From JBCCXZ01 sp965228005 (GTDB taxonomy: Bacteria > Planctomycetota > Planctomycetia > Pirellulales > Lacipirellulaceae): a DNA stretch of 64,000 nt. Of the stretch, positions 7,416-15,831 are shown one piece after another. Below the pieces are notes generated by a model. It saw nothing but the letters and a program-made list of their open reading frames with translations. It ran no database searches and was not told the DNA's origin. Made by a program: the position numbers and the translations under genes. The DNA is taken from positions 868,001-932,000 of the forward strand of contig CBDDGV010000003.1 in the NCBI GenBank assembly GCA_965228005.1, in the 5' to 3' direction. The stretch's first letter is position 1, and each line of letters begins with the position of its first letter.

Positions 7416-9359
7416 CTAGCGCTTGTTGCGCCGGCTCTGGTTCGCCTGCCGAGAGGTCAGCAGCTTCTGCACCGCCTCTTCCAGCTCGGTCGCCTGCAGG
7501 TCGTTGTCGACCAGCCGGCCCTGCTGATCGATCAGCAACAGCATCGGCATCGAGGGCACGCCCATCTCGGTGGCCAGACGGCTCTCGAAACCGCCCTCCT
7601 CGTGCAGCTGCTTCCACGGCAGGCGGTGCTTCTTGAGGTACGCCTGCGCGGCGGACCTGTCGTAGTCGAGGTTCACGCCCAAGATTTCCAACCCTTGCTT
7701 CCGGTACTTCGTGTACAGCTCCTTCATGATCGCGTGGTCGGTTTTCGACACGTCCGGAGAAGTCGCCCAGTACTGCACCACCACCACCTTGCCGCGGTAG
7801 TTGTTCAGCCCTAGTTTGCCGCCCCCGAGGACCGCCCCGGAAATCCGCACCGGCTTGCCCACGCCTGCAAGCCGCGTCAGTGCGCCGCGGGCCCGTGGGG
7901 CGTGCACGTTCTGTGGCGCCTGTGTCACAATCCGCTGGTACCACTTCGCCGCGGCCTTCGGGTCGGAGATCTCACTACCCAACGCGAGCTGGTAGTACGC
8001 CTCGGCGGCCTGCTCGCTCTTGGGGTACTTCTTCACGAACGCTTCCAGGCTCTCCAGCCAGGCGTCGTTCGTCTTCGCGTGGTCCACCCCCGGCTTGCCC
8101 AGGGCGGCCATGTACTCCGCCAGCATCCGCTGGAACTGGAAGTACGGAACCAGGTCCTTCGTCCCGGCCCGCTCGGCGAGCTTCTTCTCCCAGCTGGCCA
8201 GATACTTCACGCCGCCGTCGAACTGACCCATCTGCGTCGCCGAACCCACCGTGTCCGCGATCTGCTTCAGCCACAAACGCTGCTCCTCGGCGCTGGTCGC
8301 GGCGGCCGCCAGACGCCCCAACAGCTCCGCCCGCTGCCGGTTCAGCTTCGGCAACTCCGCGGCCTTCCCCTGGATCATCTTCTGGTCGATCGCGTCCAGC
8401 GAGGTCAGCAGCTCCTGCATCTTGTTGTCGTCGCCGGCGCTCGCCATGGCCGTTGGCAGCGGCACGACGCTGCCTGTGGGGCTGTAGAACAACCCGGCCG
8501 TGGCCGTCCCTTCGGAGGAAGCCGCCGGCGCGTCGATCAGCTTCCACGCATCGCCCACCCGCACCATGGTGCCCAGGTTGAGCTGGTTGTGATCCTCGCC
8601 GTCCTGCACCATTGCCCAGGCGTTTTCGTACACCAGCAGGTCCTTGCCGGCCTTGCCCTCAGCCGGGATCAGCCCCGGCCGCAGCCCGCCGAAGTCGGAG
8701 AACTCCGTCTGCTTGCTCAGCCCGGCCTGCTTCGCGTTCGCGGCGAAGTCTTTGCTCGCCGCGGCAATCCTCTCGGAAACCCGCTTCGACTGCCCCGCCT
8801 CCAGGCCGAGCGTCTTCAGCTCGCCGGCGGTCAGCAGCAAGCTAGCAAACCTGCGCGAGTCGCCCTCGGCCAGCGCGTGCACCGCTTCCTCAGCGGCCTC
8901 CTCGGCCGATATCCGCTTCCACTGGTCGATCTTGCCGTCCTGGTTGCGGTCGATCCCCCAGCGGGTGCCCCCCTGGTGGAACCAACGCGATTGGTCCGCC
9001 TTGTTGTCGAAGTCGCTATCGATGTCGCGGTACACCTCCACGCCGTTGCTGTAGTAGCTCCAGCGGTCGACCACCTTGTCGTTGTTCGTGTCGGCGAACT
9101 GCCGCAGCACCACTCCAGCGCCCGAGCGGACCACCCACGCCGTGGAGTCGCCCACCTTCTCCGCCTTCACGGTGCAGGCTTCCACCTCGCCCGGCTCGGG
9201 CCGGTCGTACTCCACGCCCGCCTGGATCGGTTCGTACGCCAGCGTGTCCGCCACCTTCGGCGCGGCCCACGCGCCCGCGGGCAGCACGACCAAGCAACCT
9301 AGCGCAGCCATCCACGGGCGGCGAACAACGGCACAAACGGCGAGCGGATTCATCGACAA
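7416..9359 (-). CDS. Secreted TPR protein with EF-hand-like loops and a cysteine-less thioredoxin-fold domain
   Basis: The protein has 647 residues. After a signal peptide (MAALGCLVVLPAGAWA) come three Asp-rich loops (DTNNDKVVDRW, DIDSDFDNKADQS, DRNQDGKIDQW; about 85-155) that resemble calcium-binding EF-hand loops. The middle is helical, with a TPR-like stretch near 420-490 (SEQAAEAYYQLALGSEIS). The C-terminal 500-640 is a TlpA/AhpC-type thioredoxin fold: GKVVVVQYWAT, LGVNLDYDRSAAQAYL and the cis-Pro segment GVPSMPMLLLID. Where the family has WCxxC it reads WATSPDVSK (531-539), so redox catalysis by a CxxC pair is excluded. Starts in the MSMNP region give equivalent products. Confidence 0.72.
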   Translation of the reverse strand: MSMNPLAVCAVVRRPWMAALGCLVVLPAGAWAAPKVADTLAYEPIQAGVEYDRPEPGEVEACTVKAEKVGDSTAWVVRSGAGVVLRQFADTNNDKVVDRWSYYSNGVEVYRDIDSDFDNKADQSRWFHQGGTRWGIDRNQDGKIDQWKRISAEEAAEEAVHALAEGDSRRFASLLLTAGELKTLGLEAGQSKRVSERIAAASKDFAANAKQAGLSKQTEFSDFGGLRPGLIPAEGKAGKDLLVYENAWAMVQDGEDHNQLNLGTMVRVGDAWKLIDAPAASSEGTATAGLFYSPTGSVVPLPTAMASAGDDNKMQELLTSLDAIDQKMIQGKAAELPKLNRQRAELLGRLAAAATSAEEQRLWLKQIADTVGSATQMGQFDGGVKYLASWEKKLAERAGTKDLVPYFQFQRMLAEYMAALGKPGVDHAKTNDAWLESLEAFVKKYPKSEQAAEAYYQLALGSEISDPKAAAKWYQRIVTQAPQNVHAPRARGALTRLAGVGKPVRISGAVLGGGKLGLNNYRGKVVVVQYWATSPDVSKTDHAIMKELYTKYRKQGLEILGVNLDYDRSAAQAYLKKHRLPWKQLHEEGGFESRLATEMGVPSMPMLLLIDQQGRLVDNDLQATELEEAVQKLLTSRQANQSRRNKR

Positions 9360-9525
9360 GGGTCCTTTATCGAGAGCGGGTCTGCCCGAACCTCCCTGGC
9401 CCGGTGCGGATCACGACAAGCGGGGCTACGCAACAAGCCCCGAGCCACGACTTATAACGCTCCTGCGGGGCCGGCGGCTAGATCGGATCGCCCGGGCCCG
9501 GTCCGTGCCGCCGCGGCGCGCCCCC

Positions 9526-9554
9526 TGGCGACCCCGCCAGGAGCGACTTATACT
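9526..9554 (+). promoter_or_regulatory. Possible sigma-70-type promoter upstream of tRNA-Ile
   Basis: A good -10 hexamer TATACT (9549-9554) lies 17 bases after TGGCGA (9526-9531), a poor -35. The tRNA begins about 85 bases further on, which would need a processed leader. The call rests on the -10 and on its isolated intergenic position. Confidence 0.3.
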
Positions 9555-9639
9555 AGCGAATTCCCGTCGCCGCGGCGTCGCCTGCAAGCAATGCCGGCAC
9601 GCCGAGCGGGCCCCAAACGGGCCCAAACGCCGCGACCGG

Positions 9640-9713
9640 GGGCGTGTAGCTCAGTTGGTTAGAGCGCAGCCCTGATAAGGCTGAGGTCCCAAGTTCGAAT
9701 CTTGGCACGCCCA
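9640..9713 (+). tRNA. tRNA-Ile (GAT)
   Basis: A complete cloverleaf: acceptor GGGCGTG pairs with CACGCCC, D arm GCTC/GAGC, anticodon stem CAGCC/GGCTG around CTGATAA (anticodon GAT), and T arm CCAAG/CTTGG with TTCGAAT. Discriminator A is at 9713. The 3' CCA is not encoded (CTCC follows). It stands alone rather than in an rRNA spacer. Confidence 0.96.
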
Positions 9714-9750
9714 CTCCTGTTTTCTGTCTCCTGTCTCCCGTCTCCTGGGG
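9714..9750. repeat. Pyrimidine-rich CTCCTGT-type microsatellite
   Basis: Imperfect repeats of CTCCTGT/CTGTCTC directly follow the tRNA. Fifteen bases (CTGTCTCCTGTCTCC) also occur at 2141-2155 inside the linker-coding part of the alpha-toroid gene, which points to a dispersed simple repeat. Confidence 0.6.
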
Positions 9751-9802
9751 TCCGAAGCTCCCTCCGATTCGATTGCTCCGACCCATCCCGTTGGTGCACG
9801 CC

Positions 9803-10876
9803 ATGGGGGCAACGCTTCTAAACGGCCTCATCTACCTCCTCAGCGTCCCCGCAGCGCTGTGGGCCGCCGGGGCTCTCTTCTACGACGCCGGACGCGCCAA
9901 ACCACTCGGCATGGTCCTGGTCATCCTCTGGATCGTCGCCGTCAGCGCGCTCTTCGTGCTGATCTCGCCGCCGTGGAAAGCGTTCGCCGTCTTCGCCCTC
10001 GCGATGGCGGTCTTGCTCACCTGGTGGCTCTCGCAGAAGCCCTCCATGGACCGCGACTGGGACCCCAACTACGCGCGCCTCCCCAGCATGGTGGTCGACG
10101 GCGACCAGCTCACCATCCACAACCTCCGCAACACCGACTACCAGCCCGACGGACAAACCACACCTCGGTTCGAGACGCGCCGCTACCGCATGTCCCAGCT
10201 CCGCGGCGTCGACGCCCTCGTCCTCACCTTCGGCGTCCCCACTATGAGCCACCCCATGTTCGTCTTCGACTTCGGCGAGGACGGGCGCGTGTGCATCTCC
10301 ATCGAGGTCCGCTACCGCGTCGGCCAAGACTACGACCTGCTCCGCAGCATCTACCGCCAACAGGAGCTCATCTACGTCGTCAGCGACGAACGCGACTCCG
10401 TCCTCCGGCGCACCCTCGGGCACGCAGACCGCAACCTCTACCTCTACCGTCTCACCGCCGAGCCGCTCATCGTCCACCAGTTCTTCCTCGAGTACGCCAA
10501 CAGCGTCAACCACCTCGCCGAGACGCCCCGCTGGTACAACGGCATCACCCGAAACTGCACCACCAGCATCTACTCCCAGGCCAAGGGCCGTATGCAATGG
10601 GACTGGCGCATCCTCTTCAACGGGGCCCTCGGCCGCATGATGTACGAACTCGGCATACTCGACCAAACGCTCCCCTACGATGAGCTCAAGCAGCAGAGCC
10701 GCGTGACCGATATCGCCAACCGGGCCCCCGCCGAAGGCTTCAGCGACTACCTCCGCAGCGAGCTGCCCGGCTACAGCCCTCACGCCGTCGGACACCACAG
10801 CGTGGCGTCACTGCCGGCCCAGAGCGGCCCGAAAGAAGACCCGCCCGAAGCAGCGGAAGAAGGAGCCCCAGCGTGA
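9803..10876 (+). CDS. DUF4105 (Lnb N-terminal-like) membrane protein
   Basis: About 357 residues. Three closely spaced membrane helices fill roughly the first 75 residues (LNGLIYLLSVPAALWAAGAL; MVLVILWIVAVSALFVLI; FAVFALAMAVLLTWWL). A soluble domain of DUF4105 type follows, with HPMFVFDFGEDG, RTLGHADRNLYLYRL, and the NCTT motif in TRNCTTSIYSQA, whose Cys is the family's likely active-site residue in a papain-like fold. Members are predicted membrane-associated hydrolases of unknown substrate. A TTG at 9773 is an alternative start. Its stop overlaps the GTG of the patatin gene by 4 bases, so the two are translationally coupled. Confidence 0.75.
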   Translation: MGATLLNGLIYLLSVPAALWAAGALFYDAGRAKPLGMVLVILWIVAVSALFVLISPPWKAFAVFALAMAVLLTWWLSQKPSMDRDWDPNYARLPSMVVDGDQLTIHNLRNTDYQPDGQTTPRFETRRYRMSQLRGVDALVLTFGVPTMSHPMFVFDFGEDGRVCISIEVRYRVGQDYDLLRSIYRQQELIYVVSDERDSVLRRTLGHADRNLYLYRLTAEPLIVHQFFLEYANSVNHLAETPRWYNGITRNCTTSIYSQAKGRMQWDWRILFNGALGRMMYELGILDQTLPYDELKQQSRVTDIANRAPAEGFSDYLRSELPGYSPHAVGHHSVASLPAQSGPKEDPPEAAEEGAPA

Positions 10877-12702
10877 TCCTCGACAAAGTACTGCTCCTCA
10901 AGCGCCACCCCTGCTCCCGCGGGCTCGACGAGGCCGCCCTCGAAGAGATCGCCGAAGACGTCGAGCTGCTCCGCCTCGACCAGGGCGAGGTGATCTGCGA
11001 GCCAGGCGACCCGATCTCTAGCGTCTACCTCGTCATCCACGGCCGGTTGCGCGTCGAGCTCCACGACGAGAAGGGCAACCTCATGGTCGACCGCCTCCTC
11101 CGCGCGGGGAGCCAGTTCGGAGGCCTCGCCGCGGCGTTCGGCGAGCCGATCCCTCTAGGGTGCGTCGTCCAAGACCCGTGCCTGTTGCTCCGCATCGACC
11201 ACGACCGCGTCGTAGCCCTCACCAAGAAGCACGATGCGCTCCGTGCCAACTTCGCCCGCCTCATTGCGCTCGGGGTCCGCAACGCAGTCTTCGCCGATAA
11301 GACCCCGCGGCCGCCGCGCTTGGTCTCTTTCTTCCACGCCTCCGACACCACACGCGCTATCACCCAGCAGCTCGTCGAGCGGCTCGCGTCCCTCGGCGAG
11401 GCCGTCGGCGTCTTCTCCGACCGTCGGCTGGAATACCCGGGGGTCAGCGACTACCGCCTCATCAGCGGCGACGATCCCCCCGCTCCGACGGAAATCCAAA
11501 ACCGGGCCGCCGAGCTCAGCCAGGAAGGCCGCGTTATCTTCGATGCGTCCGCCGACTACAACCACGAACGCGCGCTCGACGCCTGCGAGGCCTGCGGCCA
11601 ACTCTTCTGGTGCGTCACGCCAGATAATTGGGAAGGGTCCCTCGCCTACCTCCAGAAACTCATGCAACGCGCCCCCACCTGGCGCGACAAGCTCCACATC
11701 GTCTGGCTCCTCGAGCCCGGGCAGCACGCCCCAGTCGCCGCCCCGCTGCGGGAGCACGCCGCAGGCGACTTCAAGCTCTGCTTCGGGCCGCCGACCGAGA
11801 ACCAAAGCCCCTCGATCAACCACGGCTTCGAGCGGCTCGTCCACCGCCTCCGCGGCGTCCAGATCGGCCTCGCCCTCGGCGGCGGGGCGGCCCGCGGCAT
11901 GGCCCACCTCGGCGTCCTCCGGGCGCTGCTCGACCACGGCATCGTCGTCGACCAGATCGTCGGCACCAGCGCCGGCGCCATGACCGGCATCCTCGGCGCC
12001 GCCGGCTTCCACCCCGACTACCTCATCGAGCGGTTCATGGCCGACCTCCGACCGTCGCGCCCCTTCCAGTGGCTGCCGCGCGGAGGCCAGTGGTACCTGC
12101 TCTACAAGTACCGCACCCGGCAGTTCGACCCCATGCTCCGCAAGTACCTGGGGGACGCCCGCATCGAGCAACTCCCTATGCCCGTCCGCTCGGTCGCCGT
12201 CGACCTCATCAGCGGCCGGACCGTCGTCCGCAAGAGCGGCGACGCCGTACACGGCATCGTCGAGAGCATCAACCTGCCGCTGCTGGCCACCCCCATCAAC
12301 CGCGAGGGCGAGGCGCTCGTCGACGGCGGGCTGCTCAACAACGTCCCCGCCGACGTGCTCTCCAAGAACGAGTGCAACTTCATCATCGCCGTCAGCGTCA
12401 CGGCGAAGATGGAGTTTGAGTTCGCCAGGAACCGCGCCGACACGCCGCTCGACAACATGCGGCGCGCCTCCACCATCCAGACGCTGCTCCGCAGCACGCT
12501 GGTGCAGAGCTACAACATGAACTCCATCGGCGTCGAGCCGGCCGACATCGTCATCGAGCCCGACGTCACCGGCTTCGACCTCTCCGACTTCGGCAGCACC
12601 GACGCCATGGCCGCCGTCGGCGGCCTCGCCACCGACGACGCCATGCCCAAGATCAGGAGCCTCCTCAACAAGCTCGACCCCAAACTCTTCCCCGAGCCCT
12701 AG
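10873..12702 (+). CDS. Cyclic-nucleotide-binding-type domain plus patatin-like phospholipase (NTE family)
   Basis: The protein has 609 residues. An N-terminal cNMP-binding-type (Crp-like) domain spans about 1-125 (GEVICEPGDPISSVYLVIHG). A middle region has Rossmann-like character (VSFFHASDTTRAITQQLVERL). The C-terminal patatin domain has the glycine-rich oxyanion loop LGGGAARGMAHLG (near 335), the nucleophile elbow GTSAG (about 364-368) and the catalytic DGG in LVDGGLLNNVP (about 482-486). It is therefore a complete Ser/Asp-dyad lipid acyl hydrolase with a regulatory module, as in neuropathy-target-esterase homologues. The canonical phosphate-cassette RxA of cAMP binders is not obvious, so the ligand is open. 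It is coupled to the upstream DUF4105 gene. Confidence 0.9.
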   Translation: MILDKVLLLKRHPCSRGLDEAALEEIAEDVELLRLDQGEVICEPGDPISSVYLVIHGRLRVELHDEKGNLMVDRLLRAGSQFGGLAAAFGEPIPLGCVVQDPCLLLRIDHDRVVALTKKHDALRANFARLIALGVRNAVFADKTPRPPRLVSFFHASDTTRAITQQLVERLASLGEAVGVFSDRRLEYPGVSDYRLISGDDPPAPTEIQNRAAELSQEGRVIFDASADYNHERALDACEACGQLFWCVTPDNWEGSLAYLQKLMQRAPTWRDKLHIVWLLEPGQHAPVAAPLREHAAGDFKLCFGPPTENQSPSINHGFERLVHRLRGVQIGLALGGGAARGMAHLGVLRALLDHGIVVDQIVGTSAGAMTGILGAAGFHPDYLIERFMADLRPSRPFQWLPRGGQWYLLYKYRTRQFDPMLRKYLGDARIEQLPMPVRSVAVDLISGRTVVRKSGDAVHGIVESINLPLLATPINREGEALVDGGLLNNVPADVLSKNECNFIIAVSVTAKMEFEFARNRADTPLDNMRRASTIQTLLRSTLVQSYNMNSIGVEPADIVIEPDVTGFDLSDFGSTDAMAAVGGLATDDAMPKIRSLLNKLDPKLFPEP

Positions 12703-12741
12703 GGAGTGCGTGTACTTGCTTCAGAGCCGCAAGCACGCAGA

Positions 12742-12763
12742 GCCGCAAGCCGTAAGGCTGCGG
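12742..12763 (+). repeat. GCCGTAAGGC-type GNRA-loop hairpin
   Basis: CCGC(A)AGCC and GGCTGCGG pair around GTAA, a GNRA tetraloop, 40 bp after the patatin stop. The core GCCGTAAGGC recurs in other gaps, at 25833-25842 and 28956-28965 on the minus strand. No T-run follows, so intrinsic termination is unlikely. Confidence 0.5.
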
Positions 12764-12780
12764 AAGCCCCACGCCCCCGC

Positions 12781-12850
12781 TTTCTTGTAGCCGCTTTCTT
12801 GTAGCTACTTTCTTGTAGCTACTTTCTTGTAGCTACTTTCTTGTAGAAAG
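12781..12850 (+). repeat. Five-copy 14-bp tandem repeat (TTTCTTGTAGCTAC)
   Basis: Units begin at 12781, 12795, 12809, 12823 and 12837. The three central copies are identical, the first ends CCGC and the last ends AAAG. Each junction contains GCTAC-TTTCTT-GTAGC, so adjacent units can form alternative hairpins. The last unit continues into a 10-bp stem with a TGT loop (12832-12854). There are no spacers, so it is not a CRISPR array. Confidence 0.9.
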
Positions 12851-13157
12851 TGGCCACCCACTCTGATAAACAGAGGGGTCGAAGCAGGCAGGCACTTGGT
12901 TGCCTGCACACGCCACCGCAGAAAACTGGAGCCGCTTTGGCCAAAACAGACCGCGGCCCGCTCGCCTCCAACAACGACTTCACCCGAAGAAAACCGACCT
13001 CTGACCCCCGGCCTCTCACCACTCCCAACAGCCTTTAGGCGTATCGCCGCGAGTTCGCCGGCGCACCGCCGACCAAGAACACGCAACACCGTATCAGCCC
13101 GCAACTTCCAGCGACCAGCCAACGAATAACGCCAACCGCCAACCGACAAAACCCAAC

Positions 13158-14666
13158 ATGCCCACTTCAGGCTACCTCGGAATCGACGCCGGCACGCAGG
13201 GACTCTCCGTCCTGTTCGTCGACCAGGCTATGCAGACCGTCGCCCTTGGCGAAGGCGGCTACGACATGGTCCCTGGCCTCGACGAAGGCTGCTACGAGCA
13301 GCACCCCAACGACTGGATCGCCGCCCTGCGCAGCGCCAGCCGCGAGCTGCACGAAAAGCTCACCGCCCAAGGCGTCCAGCCGGAGGTGCTCGCGGTCGGC
13401 ATCTCCGGCCAGATGCACGGCGAGGTCCTCGCCGACGAAGCCGGTCAGCCGCTCGGCCCGGCCCGGCTCTGGTGCGACTCCCGCAACGACGCCGAGGGCG
13501 AAGAGCTCACTGAACTGCTGGGAGTCAAAATCCCCAAGCGGATGACCGCCGCCCGCTGGCTCTGGACACTCCGCAACCAGCCCGAACGAGCCCGCCGCTG
13601 CCGGCACATCACCACCCCCGCGGGTTGGATCGCCCACGCCCTCACCGGCGATTGGCAGCTCGGCGTCGGCGACGCCTCGGGGATGTTCCCCATCGACCCC
13701 CAGTCCAACGGCTACCGCACCGACCTGCTCGACCGCTTCGCGACTGTGGTCGCCGACGCCCCGTCGCTCGCCGAACTACTCCCAGAGCCGCGCATCGCCG
13801 GCCAGCCCGCCGGAGTGCTCAACGAAGCCGGAGCCGAACTGCTCGGCCTGCCCGCCGGAGTCCCCGTCGCCCCCGCCGAGGGCGATCAACCCGCATCCCT
13901 CGCCGCCTCGCTCATCGGCTCCCCCGGCATGGTCTCGATGAGCTTCGGCACTTCCGTGGTGGCCAACTCCGTCAGCGACCGGCCGTTCGAGGGCGTCCAC
14001 GCAGCCGTCGACCACTTCTGTGCGCCCGACGGCAAGCCGATCAACATGGTCTGCCTGCGGAACGGCACCACGTTCCTTAACGCGGTCGTCCAGATGCTCG
14101 GCGGCCGGTTTGACGAGGTCATCCCCGCGCTGCTCCAGGCCCCGCCCGACTGCGGCGGGCTGCTCGCCCTGCCGCTGATGGACGACGAACCCGCCCTCGG
14201 CGTCGACGCCGGCGGCACGGCCACGCTGTTTGGCCTCGACCCCGAGAACGCCACGCCCGGCAACGCCGCCAAAGCCGCTTTGCTGGCCACCACGTTCAAC
14301 CTCCGCATCGGCTCGGAAGTCCTCGCCGCCCAAGGCCAACCCCGCACGCGAATCATCCTCACCGGCGGACTTGCCAAGACGCCCGAGCTGGGCCAGATCA
14401 TCGCCGACGCGTTCGCCACGCCGCTGTTCGTGCCCGACAGCGCCGACGAAGGAGCCGCCTGGGGCGCCGCGCTCTTGGCCAAGTACCTCCACGCCACAAC
14501 CTCGGACGCGGCACAGCCCTGGCCCGAGTTCCTCGAGGCCCACGCCGCCCCGCCGCTTGCGGAGTTCCAGCCCAACGCCGACCGCAGTCATGCGTACGAC
14601 GGCGTCTACGCCCGCTATCAGCGGCTGTTGGCCGCCCGAGCGGCCCTGGCGGCAGTATCCGAATGA
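13158..14666 (+). CDS. xylB: FGGY-family carbohydrate kinase, xylulokinase-like
   Basis: The protein has 502 residues, the normal FGGY length, with two ASKHA domains. The phosphate loop is LGIDAGTQGLSVLF at the N-terminus. GISGQMHGEV (81-90) is the sugar-binding motif typical of xylulokinase. The catalytic Asp is in EGDQPASL (Asp243), the second phosphate region is MSFGTSVV, and the adenosine-site region is ILTGGLAKTPEL. Xylulokinase phosphorylates D-xylulose to xylulose 5-phosphate; some also accept 1-deoxyxylulose. Its last codons overlap the ATG of pdxA by 4 bases. Other FGGY specificities cannot be excluded without alignment. Confidence 0.85.
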   Translation: MPTSGYLGIDAGTQGLSVLFVDQAMQTVALGEGGYDMVPGLDEGCYEQHPNDWIAALRSASRELHEKLTAQGVQPEVLAVGISGQMHGEVLADEAGQPLGPARLWCDSRNDAEGEELTELLGVKIPKRMTAARWLWTLRNQPERARRCRHITTPAGWIAHALTGDWQLGVGDASGMFPIDPQSNGYRTDLLDRFATVVADAPSLAELLPEPRIAGQPAGVLNEAGAELLGLPAGVPVAPAEGDQPASLAASLIGSPGMVSMSFGTSVVANSVSDRPFEGVHAAVDHFCAPDGKPINMVCLRNGTTFLNAVVQMLGGRFDEVIPALLQAPPDCGGLLALPLMDDEPALGVDAGGTATLFGLDPENATPGNAAKAALLATTFNLRIGSEVLAAQGQPRTRIILTGGLAKTPELGQIIADAFATPLFVPDSADEGAAWGAALLAKYLHATTSDAAQPWPEFLEAHAAPPLAEFQPNADRSHAYDGVYARYQRLLAARAALAAVSE

Positions 14667-15649
14667 CGACGAGCAGCAAACCCACGATCGCGATCTCCAC
14701 CGGCGACCCCGCCGGCGTCGGGCCCGAGATCGTCTGCAAGGCCCTCGCCGACGCCGACCTCCGCGACTCCGCGCGCTGGGTGCTGATCGGCGACCGCTGG
14801 GTCTTCGAAAAGCAGCAGGAACAAACGCCGCTTGAGATCGACCAGCACGCCGCCGACTGGCAACAACTCGACGCCAACGCTTCGGTCGCCCTGCTCGACG
14901 CCCGCCAACTCCAGCCCGAGCAGGTAACCGTGGGAGCGGTCCACGCCGCCTGCGGGGCCGCTTCGCTCGAGTACGTCCGCCAAGCAGCCGCCGCCTGCAT
15001 CGACGGCCGCGCCGCCGCCATGGTGACCGCCCCGCTCAGCAAAGAAGCGGTCGCGCTGAACGGCATCGCTTTTACCGGCCACACCGAGTACATCGCCGGC
15101 CTCTGCGGCCGCGACGACTCGAGGCTGCTGCTCTACCACAAGCAGATCTCGGTCGTGCACGTCTCGACCCACGTCAGCCTGGTCGAAGCCGCAAAGCTGG
15201 AAGTCGGTCGGATCACCAAGACCATCGAGCTGGGCGCCGACGCGATGCGGCGGTTCGGCGTCGCCCAGCCCCGCGTCGCGGTCTGCGGCCTCAACCCTCA
15301 CGCCGGCGAGAACGGCCTGTTCGGCACCGAGGAAACCGAGTTCATCGCCCCCGCCATCGAAGCCGCCCGTAGCGCCGGAGTCGACTGCTACGGCCCGCTG
15401 CCGGCCGACACGGTCTTCCTGCAGGCGGTCAACGGCGCCCACGATCTGGTGGTCGCCATGTACCACGACCAGGGTCACGCGCCGATGAAGCTGTTCGACT
15501 TCGAGCACACCGTGAACGTCACCCTCGGCCTGCCGATCATCCGGACCTCGGTCGACCACGGCACCGCGTACGACATCGCCGGCAAGGGGCTGGCCTCAGA
15601 AGTCGACATGCAGACCGCGATGCGGCTGGCGTTGCAGATGACCCGATGA
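14663..15649 (+). CDS. pdxA: 4-hydroxythreonine-4-phosphate dehydrogenase (PdxA family)
   Basis: A 328-residue PdxA-family oxidoreductase, the usual length. Hallmarks are ISTGDPAGVGPEIVCKAL at the N-terminus, the substrate/metal site HTEYIAGLCG, CGLNPHAGENG, YHDQGHAPMKLF and the C-terminal IIRTSVDHGTAYDIAGKG. PdxA oxidises 4-phosphohydroxy-L-threonine in pyridoxal phosphate synthesis; its product is condensed with deoxyxylulose 5-phosphate by PdxJ. Paralogues (PdxA2, DenD/PdxA-like D-threonate dehydrogenases) act on sugar acids, so pairing with a sugar kinase leaves catabolism possible. The ATGA overlap with the kinase gene shows translational coupling. Confidence 0.88.
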   Translation: MTTSSKPTIAISTGDPAGVGPEIVCKALADADLRDSARWVLIGDRWVFEKQQEQTPLEIDQHAADWQQLDANASVALLDARQLQPEQVTVGAVHAACGAASLEYVRQAAAACIDGRAAAMVTAPLSKEAVALNGIAFTGHTEYIAGLCGRDDSRLLLYHKQISVVHVSTHVSLVEAAKLEVGRITKTIELGADAMRRFGVAQPRVAVCGLNPHAGENGLFGTEETEFIAPAIEAARSAGVDCYGPLPADTVFLQAVNGAHDLVVAMYHDQGHAPMKLFDFEHTVNVTLGLPIIRTSVDHGTAYDIAGKGLASEVDMQTAMRLALQMTR

Positions 15650-15831
15650 CCAGCCGCGAAAGTGTGGGCCCCGACCGCCGTCCGGCGCAACCCGACCAAG
15701 CCTCATATGCCGCAACCGCCCGCGGCAAACCCCTGCGGGGGACTGGAGTATGGCATAGTTGTGTAAGGCCGAGCCGCTACCGCGGGCGGCCCCTGTCTGC
15801 CGGTCCTCACAGCACTCAGGCCTCTCTTCAC

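Larger units (their letters stand above)
12703..13157. other. 455-bp intergenic region with hairpins and tandem repeats
   Basis: This gap between the patatin gene and the FGGY kinase holds a GCAAGCC-GTAA-GGCTGCGG hairpin (12742-12763), a five-copy 14-bp tandem repeat (12781-12850) with a hairpin at its end, a GCAGGCA/TGCCTGC stem (12884-12907), and about 250 bp of C/A-rich sequence. Open frames here lack family signal. A promoter for the kinase operon should lie near the right end, but no convincing one is visible. Confidence 0.6.

Noticed and set aside
9553..9831. Minus-strand open frame containing a VPRFELGTSALSG-type sequence
   Set aside because: It is the antisense of tRNA-Ile and its flanks. 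This kind of sequence is a well-known artefact of reverse tRNA translation.
12781..12850. Tandem repeat considered as a CRISPR array
   Set aside because: Units are contiguous 14-mers without spacers, and no cas genes are present.
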